Assembly (NCBI RefSeq): GCF_014207565.1
Contig: NZ_JACHGJ010000013.1
Coordinates: 33,234-97,233 of the forward strand
Length of the DNA stretch: 64,000 nucleotides
Direction of reading: 5' to 3'
From: Spirochaeta isovalerica
GTDB taxonomy: Bacteria > Spirochaetota > Spirochaetia > DSM-2461
Shown here piece by piece: positions 43,434 to 50,759 of the stretch (positions within the stretch are counted from its first letter, which is position 1; every line of letters starts with the position of its first letter). Both the position numbers and the translations under genes were made by a program. Under the pieces are notes generated by a model. It had not been told where the DNA came from. It worked only from the letters and a program-made list of their open reading frames with translations, and searched no databases.

Positions 43434-44120
43434 ATGTTTATCCATCAATCAGACTTCAGCGGTAATGAGAGACAGCTGAAAGTTCTAATGAAAGCTATCA
43501 GAGAGGATAATATTCTCGCATGGAACAGCTTTGTAAAGAAAAGCGGTCCGCGCTTTAAGGCAGATCTGAAGGGAATTAACCTCAGCGACTTCAATCTGAA
43601 GGAAATCAACCTCGCAAATGCCGATCTGAGCGGCGCCGATTTTACAGGAAGTGATCTCCGGAGAGCCAATTTATCAGGCGCTAAACTGGAAAACAGCTCT
43701 TTCCATTCTGCCAATCTTCAGGGCTGCCGTCTCGGTAAAGCCAATTTGAAAAAATCCGATATGACCAGAACAGATCTTTCTCACGCCGTTTTCAGCGGCG
43801 CTCAGATTCAAGGAATCAATTTTACCGATTGCCGGTTTGATCAGACAGATTTCAGGGGAACGGATCTGAAGGGATTAGATCTGGATAAAATTGATCTGAA
43901 GAAAATAAAAACGGAAAAACCCGTAAAAGTAAAAGTAAAAACAGAAAAGCAGGATCTTCCTGATGACAAGAAAATCAAATCTCCCTGGCTTATTGCCAGA
44001 GAGGAGGAAGAAGAGCGCCGCAATAACCGCCTGAAAAAAGAAGAGGAAGAGCGCGTGAAAGAAGAAGCTGAACTTAAGCGCAAACTCGGTAAAGGGAAAA
44101 ATCCCTGGAAAAAAGTCTGA
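43434..44120 (+). CDS. Pentapeptide-repeat protein with basic/acidic coiled C-terminus
   Basis: 228 residues. From about 45 to 150 it consists of A(D/N)LxX pentapeptide repeats (for example 'NLANADLSGADFTGSDLRRANLSGAKLE'), which form a right-handed quadrilateral beta helix. Residues about 155-228 are rich in Lys and Glu with a helical 'REEEEERRNNRLKKEEEERVKEEAELKRKL' stretch, a probable coiled coil. No signal peptide. ATG 43434 is used; AGGAG (43422-43426) precedes it and a TTG three bases earlier. Function unknown; DNA mimicry or scaffolding are known for other members but not shown here. Confidence 0.82.
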   Translation: MFIHQSDFSGNERQLKVLMKAIREDNILAWNSFVKKSGPRFKADLKGINLSDFNLKEINLANADLSGADFTGSDLRRANLSGAKLENSSFHSANLQGCRLGKANLKKSDMTRTDLSHAVFSGAQIQGINFTDCRFDQTDFRGTDLKGLDLDKIDLKKIKTEKPVKVKVKTEKQDLPDDKKIKSPWLIAREEEEERRNNRLKKEEEERVKEEAELKRKLGKGKNPWKKV

Positions 44121-44144
44121 GAGATTCCTGAAAATTTGCGGTAT

Positions 44145-44184
44145 AAAAAAAGGGCTTGTTCAGATTAAGAACAGCCCTTTTTTT
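44145..44184. terminator. Bidirectional terminator
   Basis: AAAAAAAGGGCT-TGTTC (44145-44161) pairs with GAACAGCCCTTTTTTT (44169-44184). A-rich left flank and T-rich right flank make it work for the pentapeptide gene and for the convergent histone-like gene. Confidence 0.92.
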
Positions 44185-44196
44185 ATATGGATAGGA

Positions 44197-44385
44197 TTAA
44201 ACGATGTCTTTTTCCTGAACAGTTTTTCTCTTATCGTTTTTAGCATTTTCAATAGCAGCATCGCAGATCTCTCTGATTTTATCAGAAAGAGAATCAATAA
44301 CTTTGGCAGAGCATTTGAGATCTCCGTTTGACTTAATGTAGTTTTTTACCTTCGACGATACAACCAATGTTTCTTTTTCAGCCAT
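44197..44385 (-). CDS. Bacterial histone-fold protein
   Basis: 62-residue protein that fits a single histone fold: short helix 1 ('SSKVKNYIKSNGD'), long helix 2 ('SAKVIDSLSDKIREICDAAIENAKND'), loop 2 with the histone-typical 'KRKTVQEKDI' (compare archaeal R-K-T-I-x-x-x-D-I) and almost no helix 3. It is 9-10 residues shorter than archaeal HMf. Histones of this short kind are known in Bdellovibrio (Bd0055) and some leptospires. Expected role is DNA binding as a dimer. AGGAG precedes ATG 44385; a weak promoter (TGCAAA-17-TATAAG) lies near 44421-44449. It is monocistronic. Confidence 0.82.
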   Translation of the reverse strand: MAEKETLVVSSKVKNYIKSNGDLKCSAKVIDSLSDKIREICDAAIENAKNDKRKTVQEKDIV

Positions 44386-44514
44386 TTAAAAACTCCTAAT
44401 TAAAAATTATTTTTCCTATCTTATACAGAGTAATCTCTATGATTTGCACTCTTCTAAAGATTGCTTACATTTTAACAGTTTTAACGGTAGAATCAAATAA
44501 ATAAGTATAAAAAA

Positions 44515-44709
44515 CTATTTTTTTTCTTCATTCCCCTCTTTTAAACTGAGAAATCTCTGTACATCAAAGGGTGTAATGTAGGCATTAGCGACGGCAATCT
44601 CGCCGAAGAGTCTTTTATCGCCTCTATCCTGGGTATCTACAATCAACTCTACTTCTCTGGCTGACAGCAGGCCTTCCACTATCATCCACTCACCGATTCG
44701 CGCCGCCAA
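44515..44709 (-). CDS. Small MshEN/GspE-N-like protein
   Basis: 64 residues. 'IGEWMIVEGLLSAREVELIVDTQDRGDKRLFGEIAVANAYITPFDVQRFLSL' follows the pattern of the two-helix repeats at the N-terminus of type II secretion/pilus ATPases (LG..Lve.glit..ql..al..Q). Some MshEN domains bind c-di-GMP; here the glycine-rich binding residues are not clear. Start is TTG 44709 with an AGGAG box six bases upstream. It is isolated from any pilus genes. Function unknown. Confidence 0.6.
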   Translation of the reverse strand: MAARIGEWMIVEGLLSAREVELIVDTQDRGDKRLFGEIAVANAYITPFDVQRFLSLKEGNEEKK

Positions 44710-44862
44710 TTACATCTCCTGAAGCGGTTGTTCCCGCTGAAAACAGTTTATAGCTCTTCGGAACTTTTGACACGTTTTTTTAAAAACTTTTTACAGAACA
44801 GGACAAGATCAGCCCGGATGCAACAGCTTGCGAAGAAAAAAAAACTGTGCATAATAATCTTC

Positions 44863-46122
44863 ATGAGATTGTACAGACACGCCACTGCATTCCTGTTTCT
44901 TCTTCTATCCCTTGTACCCCTATACGGCGCACCGGAATCGACCGGAGAGGATCTGGAAATCCGCCTGTTTGTTATCGGGCCGGGCGATCCAGTCTACTCC
45001 TATTGGGGCCATACGGGACTTGCCATCAAAGACAACAGCAGAGATAGTGATATCTTTTTCGATTTCGGGAATTTTTATTTTGAAGATGACGATTTCTTCA
45101 AAAATTTCGCCATCGGCCGTTTGCTCTATATGGCTTATGCTGCTTATACCGAATCGTATATCCGTTCCGTCGTCAGAGAAAACCGGGATTTGACAGAATA
45201 TGTTCTGAACCTGCCGCCTCAGAAAAAGAAAGAGATGTACAATGCGCTGATAGAAAAATCCCGACCCGAAAACAGAACCTATCTATACCATCACTATTTC
45301 GATAACTGTTCCACCCGCATCCGCGATTATATCGATAATGCGACCGACGGGGCTCTGAAGGAGCAAAGCGAAAAAGAACCGGGTTCCACTTACAGAGACA
45401 GCTTTCTGCGCTTCACATCCCGGAACAAATTGATCGGATCATCACTTTCCCTGCTTCAGGGAACGCCCATTGACAGGAAAATAAATGTCTGGGAAGAGAT
45501 GTTTCTCCCCGAAGTCATGGGACAATACGTCAGCACGTTCTCCTACAGAAACAGCTCAGGGGAAACAGTACCACTGGTAAGCGAAATCAACGTACTCAAT
45601 AAAGCGGAAGGAAGAAGGATAATCCCTTCAGAATATAAAAAACCTATTCTTCCGGCTCTACTGCTCGGTCTGTTCCTTTTCTCCGCGATCCTGTTTCTCA
45701 ATATTAAGGTTTCAGGAAAGAGGAGAAGACTCTATGGTGTGCTGAACATAGCATTGGCCTTGTTAATCGGCCTTATCGGATCTGTGCTTCTCTTTCTGGC
45801 CGGCTTTACCGACCACAGTTATTCCTACGACAATCTGAACCTGTTCATGATCAATCCGGTGGCTCTTTTTGCCATACCCGCCGCGATCCTCTACATCCGG
45901 AAGGGAGAGCCATGGCGGAAAAGGCTGGATATGCTTTGGCTCATTCAATCTGTTTCAGCAATGATTATGATAGCCATAAAAATCCTGACGCCGGTGCGCC
46001 AGGATAATCTGATTGAAATATTGGTATTTCTCCCCGTTCTGATAGCATTGAGCCCCATAGTACCGGTCCTGTTAAGACGGTTGAATCTACTGCGGGAGCT
46101 CCCTGATACATCCGTTCAATGA
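44863..46122 (+). CDS. DUF4105 membrane protein (Lnb-like)
   Basis: 419 residues. A signal/anchor segment (MRLYRHATAFLFLLLSLVPLYGA) is followed by a periplasmic DUF4105 domain with 'VYSYWGHTGLAIKD', 'FDFGNFYF', and 'YHHYFDNCSTRIRDYID' carrying the His/Cys pair expected for a papain-like NlpC-type fold. About five transmembrane helices make up the last 150 residues. This architecture is that of Lnb, a lipoprotein N-acyltransferase described in Bdellovibrio. ATG 44863 is chosen over in-frame ATGs at 44728 and 44818 because it begins the signal peptide and lies 7 bases after a -10 (CATAAT). Acyltransferase function is inferred. Confidence 0.72.
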   Translation: MRLYRHATAFLFLLLSLVPLYGAPESTGEDLEIRLFVIGPGDPVYSYWGHTGLAIKDNSRDSDIFFDFGNFYFEDDDFFKNFAIGRLLYMAYAAYTESYIRSVVRENRDLTEYVLNLPPQKKKEMYNALIEKSRPENRTYLYHHYFDNCSTRIRDYIDNATDGALKEQSEKEPGSTYRDSFLRFTSRNKLIGSSLSLLQGTPIDRKINVWEEMFLPEVMGQYVSTFSYRNSSGETVPLVSEINVLNKAEGRRIIPSEYKKPILPALLLGLFLFSAILFLNIKVSGKRRRLYGVLNIALALLIGLIGSVLLFLAGFTDHSYSYDNLNLFMINPVALFAIPAAILYIRKGEPWRKRLDMLWLIQSVSAMIMIAIKILTPVRQDNLIEILVFLPVLIALSPIVPVLLRRLNLLRELPDTSVQ

Positions 46123-49038
46123 GGAGATCTCTCCGGCGGCGGCCGACAAAGCATCGCTTCCGGAAATAATGGTGATGACAGCTTCATCCCATCTTGCCAG
46201 GAGAATGGAGGCTGTTTCCTTAATATCCCCGGCGGTAATCTCCAGAAGATAATCGCGCTTCTTCTGGCGGATGTCATCGGAGATTCCCAGAAGATCCCTT
46301 TTAAATGACACAATACCCGATTCTGCAGGGGACAGGGGCCTGAGCTCTTTTCCCACCATACCGATCAGAGCCTTTTCAAGATCCTCATCGGAAACATTTT
46401 CCATCATATATTCGAGGCTTTTTTTATAGGCATCCAGTGTCTTTGCGATATTAGGGTCCCGGTATGATCCGAAAGAAAAAACTTCCTCCAGACCCGAGAC
46501 GGAAGCGAAAGCGCCGTAAGCCCCGCCTCTCATGCGGATCTGTTCCCACAGATAACCGGTTTTAAGCAGATGGGACAGCAGAAGCGAAGCGGCATGCTCT
46601 TTTGTCCCCAGTCTGCTGCCCGGAAGCGAGAGCGAAACATAAGACACAGTTGAGGGAACAGCCAGCCCCTCGGCTTCAGTATCATGACGGAAGAGCTCCG
46701 GTAAGGGAGATTCCCTGAAATCCCCTTCTTCAAGGCTGTTCAGGTCTTCAATCAGCATGGCGACAATACCGTCGCCTTCTCCGAAAGGAGCAGTCACATT
46801 GATTTTTATGGCTTCCCTGTTAAAAAGCGACGTGCGGACTTTATCCAGAGTCGCAGCAATATTCTCAAGGGCCTCATCGGACAGGTCTTCTGAAATTGCA
46901 GCCAGGTGTTCAAGCTGCGTAATCCCGTACCAACTCTCCTCAAGAGCCGAAGCTTCGGAAAAACGGCACCCGGAACGCATCATGGCATAGGAATGTCCCG
47001 AAGGGATGATTGAAGACTTGTAATCATTCCTGATCTCTAAAATCAGATCTCTAAGCCGCTTCAGATCGAAAAAATCGATATCTCTGATCAAGCGGGAAAC
47101 AAGATCGAGCCCGGCGGCAGTCTGTTCGCTGAGCATCTTGAAACGGACATATATGACTTTCAGCATCCGGTCGTTATGCAACGTACTGCTGGCTTCCAGC
47201 GAGCAACCGAAACCTCCCGTATGAAGGGAGATGAGTCTGGCCGTCTCGTCATAGGGTACGCCTTTCATTCCCATGGAAGAGAGGCCTTTGCAGAACAGGG
47301 GCATCCAGATCATCAATTCCGGCGGAAGGCTGTCCATGGTAAAACCCATGTCGCAGTAGATGATGCCATTGGTAAAAAGCTCATGCTTGTACCAGTTTAT
47401 GCCCCGTGAGATACCTTTCTCTGTAGGAATAGTCAGGACTTTGTGAGGGACATCATCGCGGCTGAGTGAAGGTATGGTCTGTCTGGCTTCATCGGAATCG
47501 GGTGTCTCCTGGTACATTCTGAGCTCATGATTTTTCTGTCTCAGATCATCCAGGTCTTTGTCGCTCATGGATTTCCTGAGACTCTCCATGGCTTCGGCGT
47601 TTCGGGCATCGACGACCTGCTGAAGGGCTGGATCGGGACGGACCGTAACAACCGAATAGTGTTTATTGTCCAGAAAAAGCTCTTTTATCAGATTTTCCAG
47701 GTAGCCTGCCGTCCGGCAGTTACTTTTAACCTGCTCTATGTATTTATTGAACCGGAGCGTTCTTGAAGGTCCCGCTCCATGGAGCCAGCCACGGAGCTGC
47801 TTCCGGATGAGCCTCAGTCCGAAAGGACCTCCGCCCCTGATTTCCCTGACCCGGAATTCTACGGCATGAATGGCGGCTTCGATCTGGTCGGCATCTATTC
47901 CCTGCTTTACAACCTGTTCCAGCGTATCGAAGACAAGCTTTACGAACTCGTCTCTCCTCTCGGGATCGGATCCCCGTACAGCAGCCGTGAAAATGAGATC
48001 CTGGAGCTCCATTTCAAGTCCGCTGACCGGAGAGACATCCTCTCCCACATCGGACTGCTGAAGAGCCATGAGGAGCGGTGAACCGGCATTTCCCATAAGA
48101 ACCTCTGAGACGATCTGGGTTTCAATAACCTTCTCCGGTTCCGTGACAGGGAACAGACGCCAGTTCAGCGTATGGGTTGTTTTTCCCGACAGACTTTCAT
48201 CTTCCGGCGATGACGGCCAGAACTTCTCCAGATATACCGGCTCCCTCCACCGGCTCTGAGACCGGACCTCGGAATCAATCAGCCGGTGGCCTTCAAACCT
48301 TCCGAGAAAATTCTCATCGATAAAATCGAGATTTTTTTTCAGATCGCTGTTTCCGTAAAGAGAGATGAGACAGTTGGAAGGATGGTAATAGGTGTTGTGA
48401 AAGCTGACGAACTGCTCATAAGTGAGCTCGGGAATTTCATCGGGATCGCCTCCCGAATCATATCCGTAGGTGTTCTCGGGAAAGAGCGAACGGCCCGACC
48501 ATTCGGCGGCTATGGATTCCACAGAGCTGTAACTTCCCTTCATTTCATTGAAGACAATTCCGGTCCGGTAGAGATGCCCTTCTTCATCGATCTCCAGCCG
48601 GTGCCCTTCCTGCCTGAACATATGCTCTTTCAGAAGAGGAAAGAAAACCGCATCGCCGTAAACATGCATGAGATTGAAATAATCCTGTTCCACAGCGCTT
48701 CCGGCGGGATACATGGTTTTATCGGGAAAAGTCATGGCATTGAGAAAAGTATTCATACTGCCCTTTGCCATGGACAGGAAGGGATCTTTGACCGGGAACT
48801 TTTCCGACCCGCACAATACCGTATGTTCGAGAATATGGGCGACACCAGTATTGTCGGACGGAGGGGTTCTGAAAGTAAATGAGAAGAGATTCTCCTCATC
48901 ATCATTGTAAATTTTATAGACCCGGCAACCCGTCTTAATATGTTTCAGATGAATAGCGACGCTCCGGTACTCATCGAGCTTATCTATGGATAGAACTTCA
49001 AACCGGGAAATCAGCTCTCCCTTTTTCGGAATATTCAA
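46087..49038 (-). CDS. M16C zinc peptidase (presequence protease-like)
   Basis: 983-residue insulinase-superfamily peptidase with two M16 halves. The inverted zinc motif H-x-x-E-H is 'HILEHTVLCGSEKFPVKDPF' near residue 67, with the distal Glu in 'VFNEMKGSYSSVE'. Length, 'SMNTFLNAMTFPDKTMYPAGS' and the closing 'IRMRGGAYGAFAS' mark the PreP/Cym1 (M16C) branch. There is no signal peptide, so it is cytoplasmic and degrades peptides. Start is TTG 49038 after GGGAG; it overlaps the rhodanese-like gene by 41 bases. Its end overlaps the convergent DUF4105 gene. Confidence 0.93.
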   Translation of the reverse strand: MNIPKKGELISRFEVLSIDKLDEYRSVAIHLKHIKTGCRVYKIYNDDEENLFSFTFRTPPSDNTGVAHILEHTVLCGSEKFPVKDPFLSMAKGSMNTFLNAMTFPDKTMYPAGSAVEQDYFNLMHVYGDAVFFPLLKEHMFRQEGHRLEIDEEGHLYRTGIVFNEMKGSYSSVESIAAEWSGRSLFPENTYGYDSGGDPDEIPELTYEQFVSFHNTYYHPSNCLISLYGNSDLKKNLDFIDENFLGRFEGHRLIDSEVRSQSRWREPVYLEKFWPSSPEDESLSGKTTHTLNWRLFPVTEPEKVIETQIVSEVLMGNAGSPLLMALQQSDVGEDVSPVSGLEMELQDLIFTAAVRGSDPERRDEFVKLVFDTLEQVVKQGIDADQIEAAIHAVEFRVREIRGGGPFGLRLIRKQLRGWLHGAGPSRTLRFNKYIEQVKSNCRTAGYLENLIKELFLDNKHYSVVTVRPDPALQQVVDARNAEAMESLRKSMSDKDLDDLRQKNHELRMYQETPDSDEARQTIPSLSRDDVPHKVLTIPTEKGISRGINWYKHELFTNGIIYCDMGFTMDSLPPELMIWMPLFCKGLSSMGMKGVPYDETARLISLHTGGFGCSLEASSTLHNDRMLKVIYVRFKMLSEQTAAGLDLVSRLIRDIDFFDLKRLRDLILEIRNDYKSSIIPSGHSYAMMRSGCRFSEASALEESWYGITQLEHLAAISEDLSDEALENIAATLDKVRTSLFNREAIKINVTAPFGEGDGIVAMLIEDLNSLEEGDFRESPLPELFRHDTEAEGLAVPSTVSYVSLSLPGSRLGTKEHAASLLLSHLLKTGYLWEQIRMRGGAYGAFASVSGLEEVFSFGSYRDPNIAKTLDAYKKSLEYMMENVSDEDLEKALIGMVGKELRPLSPAESGIVSFKRDLLGISDDIRQKKRDYLLEITAGDIKETASILLARWDEAVITIISGSDALSAAAGEISSLNGCIRELPQ

Positions 49039-49447
49039 TATGTTTTTCTCCCTTGTAACCGATTCTGGTCAGCTCCCCTTTCCAGCGGGAAATGGCCCCG
49101 AAACTGGTGACGTTGAAATACCCGCTCCGACTCAGATAACGAGCCGCCGCCACAGGTTTATTTCCCTTGCCTCCATATACAATTATAGTTAAAAACATAT
49201 TTTCCACAGGAAGTGATGTAATTAATTTCTCATAGGGGATACTGACGGCGGTGGGTATATGAGCTCTTTCATACTCCCGTTCAGAACGAATATCGATCAG
49301 AAGATACTCGAAGTTTTTCTGAGAGATGAGTCTGTCCAGCTGGCTCCATCTCCTGTAATCCATCGGATCCCGCCTGCCAGAGAATATGAAATATATTGTC
49401 AGTAACAGAGCACCGCATACAAGCACTCCCACCGCAAATTGAAACAT
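48998..49447 (-). CDS. Membrane-anchored rhodanese-like protein without catalytic Cys
   Basis: 149 residues: an N-terminal transmembrane helix (residues 4-23) and a rhodanese domain ('YLLIDIRSEREYERAHIPTAVSIPYEKL'). In the active-site loop, where rhodaneses have C-x-x-G-x-R, it reads 'VYGGKGNKP', with Gly in place of the cysteine. It is therefore not a sulfurtransferase. It overlaps the M16C start by 41 bases, which suggests coupled expression. It may be a binding or regulatory domain. Confidence 0.78.
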   Translation of the reverse strand: MFQFAVGVLVCGALLLTIYFIFSGRRDPMDYRRWSQLDRLISQKNFEYLLIDIRSEREYERAHIPTAVSIPYEKLITSLPVENMFLTIIVYGGKGNKPVAAARYLSRSGYFNVTSFGAISRWKGELTRIGYKGEKHIEYSEKGRADFPV

Positions 49448-49560
49448 AACTGTGCTATCTTATCACAGGGTGTGAATCAAAGTTAAGCAAAAACAATAAC
49501 ATTTTTTCGGCTATAGTGCCGGATATCAGGGATTCATATAAATACCGGAAGGACAGGAAG

Positions 49561-49590
49561 AAAAAAAAAGACCGGCATAAGCCAGTCTTT
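49561..49590 (-). terminator. Rho-independent terminator after rpsU
   Basis: On the minus strand AAAGACTGGC (49590-49581), TTAT loop, GCCGGTCTTT (49576-49567) with one G-U pair, then a run of T residues. Confidence 0.88.
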
Positions 49591-49597
49591 GATCATT

Positions 49598-49810
49598 TTA
49601 GTAGTTTTTCGATCCACCGTTTACTTTACGCAGCTTTTTAGCCAGTTTGCGTCTTAATGCTTTGTTCTTACGGTTTTTGATCGTCGACGGTTTTTCGAAG
49701 TATTCGCGCTTTTTGAATTCGCGGATAATACCTTCTTTTTCAACCATTCTCTTAAAGCGCTTTACAGCTTTCTCCAATGGTTCATCGTCGTAAACCTTAA
49801 TATTGGCGAT
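49598..49810 (-). CDS. rpsU: Ribosomal protein S21, apparent ATC start
   Basis: 70-residue basic small-subunit protein. The sequence after the start, [18 protein letters not shown], and the Arg/Lys-rich tail '[21 protein letters not shown]' are typical of S21. The frame is closed upstream by TGA three codons before, and the only possible initiator in line with the family N-terminus is ATC (49808-49810). A very strong extended Shine-Dalgarno, GGGGGGTGAT, ends 5 bases upstream. Start at the next in-frame ATG (residue 22) would remove the conserved N-terminus. It is the last gene of a thymidine phosphorylase-recJ-M23-rpsU operon, 20 bases after the M23 gene. Confidence 0.9.
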   Translation of the reverse strand: MANIKVYDDEPLEKAVKRFKRMVEKEGIIREFKKREYFEKPSTIKNRKNKALRRKLAKKLRKVNGGSKNY

Positions 49811-49829
49811 GTTACATCACCCCCCTCTT

Positions 49830-50759
49830 TCAATGGATGGATTCTATAATATCCATAATTTCCCTTTTGTCAATCAGGGGAACCTCCATATAACGAAGAG
49901 GATCAACCGGAATACCGGAAACTCTCAATTCCCAGTGCAGATGGGCGCCGGTTACCAGTCCTGTTTTGCCCACAACTCCGATTTTCTCACCCCTGGTAAC
50001 CATTTTATCGATTTGAACGTCCATTTTATCCAAATGATAATAAAGAGTGTAAACTCCGGGCAGGTGCTCGATAACCACTGTATTACCTGTCAGAATTCTA
50101 AATCGGGCCATGACCACTTTGCCTTCGGCAGGAGCGAAAACCGGCTCTCCCACGACAGCGGCCAGATCAGAACCGTTATGAAGAGACTGACTAGTTGTTC
50201 CGTCGCTGTAAAGGTAACGCCTTCTATCGCCGAAAAAAGCCGATTCAAAATAGTTTTCAACAGGACAGTCGAAACTGCCATTATAATAATCCGCTTCTTT
50301 ATCAAAGGAGCTAAGCAAAGCCCAGAGCTCTCTCGATTCCTCAGCCTTTCGGGGATCGTCGCTGGTTCTCAGATCCGTCATGGCGCCGTTCAGGGAAATG
50401 TCCATTTCCTTGAACTCTCTGTCGGTGACGAAAAAGGGTTTGGTAAACTGCTCCGATCCCTTTTCGGTTTCGCAGAAAACCTGCAATTTGTATTTGCCCG
50501 GTTCAATATCGGAGGGGATTCCCAGAAGAGCCGTTATTATGGATTTTTCTCCTTCCCTCATAAAAAAGCCATCGCTCACGGAGACAATACGCCCCTCGCC
50601 GTTTACAAGAGAAAACCGGCTTGACCGGATTTCCCCGACTGGATAGACATGGGCGTTGAGGATTTCTCCCCTTTTCGCCGACCTGTCAGTAAACAGGTGC
50701 TGAGAAAACACTCCCTGCGAGAGGAGAAGCATGAGTATTGTTATGACAAATCTGTTCAT
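49830..50759 (-). CDS. Secreted M23 metallopeptidase
   Basis: 309 residues: signal peptide (MNRFVITILMLLLSQGVFS), an N-terminal beta domain and a LytM/M23 peptidase domain from about residue 190. Zinc ligands are visible in 'LHNGSDLAA' (H-x3-D) and 'HLHWELR' (H-x-H). It should cut peptidoglycan cross-bridges in the periplasm or serve as an activator. Its ATG overlaps the recJ stop (ATGA), so it is co-translated with recJ. Confidence 0.92.
   Translation of the reverse strand: MNRFVITILMLLLSQGVFSQHLFTDRSAKRGEILNAHVYPVGEIRSSRFSLVNGEGRIVSVSDGFFMREGEKSIITALLGIPSDIEPGKYKLQVFCETEKGSEQFTKPFFVTDREFKEMDISLNGAMTDLRTSDDPRKAEESRELWALLSSFDKEADYYNGSFDCPVENYFESAFFGDRRRYLYSDGTTSQSLHNGSDLAAVVGEPVFAPAEGKVVMARFRILTGNTVVIEHLPGVYTLYYHLDKMDVQIDKMVTRGEKIGVVGKTGLVTGAHLHWELRVSGIPVDPLRYMEVPLIDKREIMDIIESIH

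Noticed and set aside
48286..48882. Plus-strand 198-codon frame inside the M16C gene
   Set aside because: Antisense to the conserved zinc-site region; judged a shadow.
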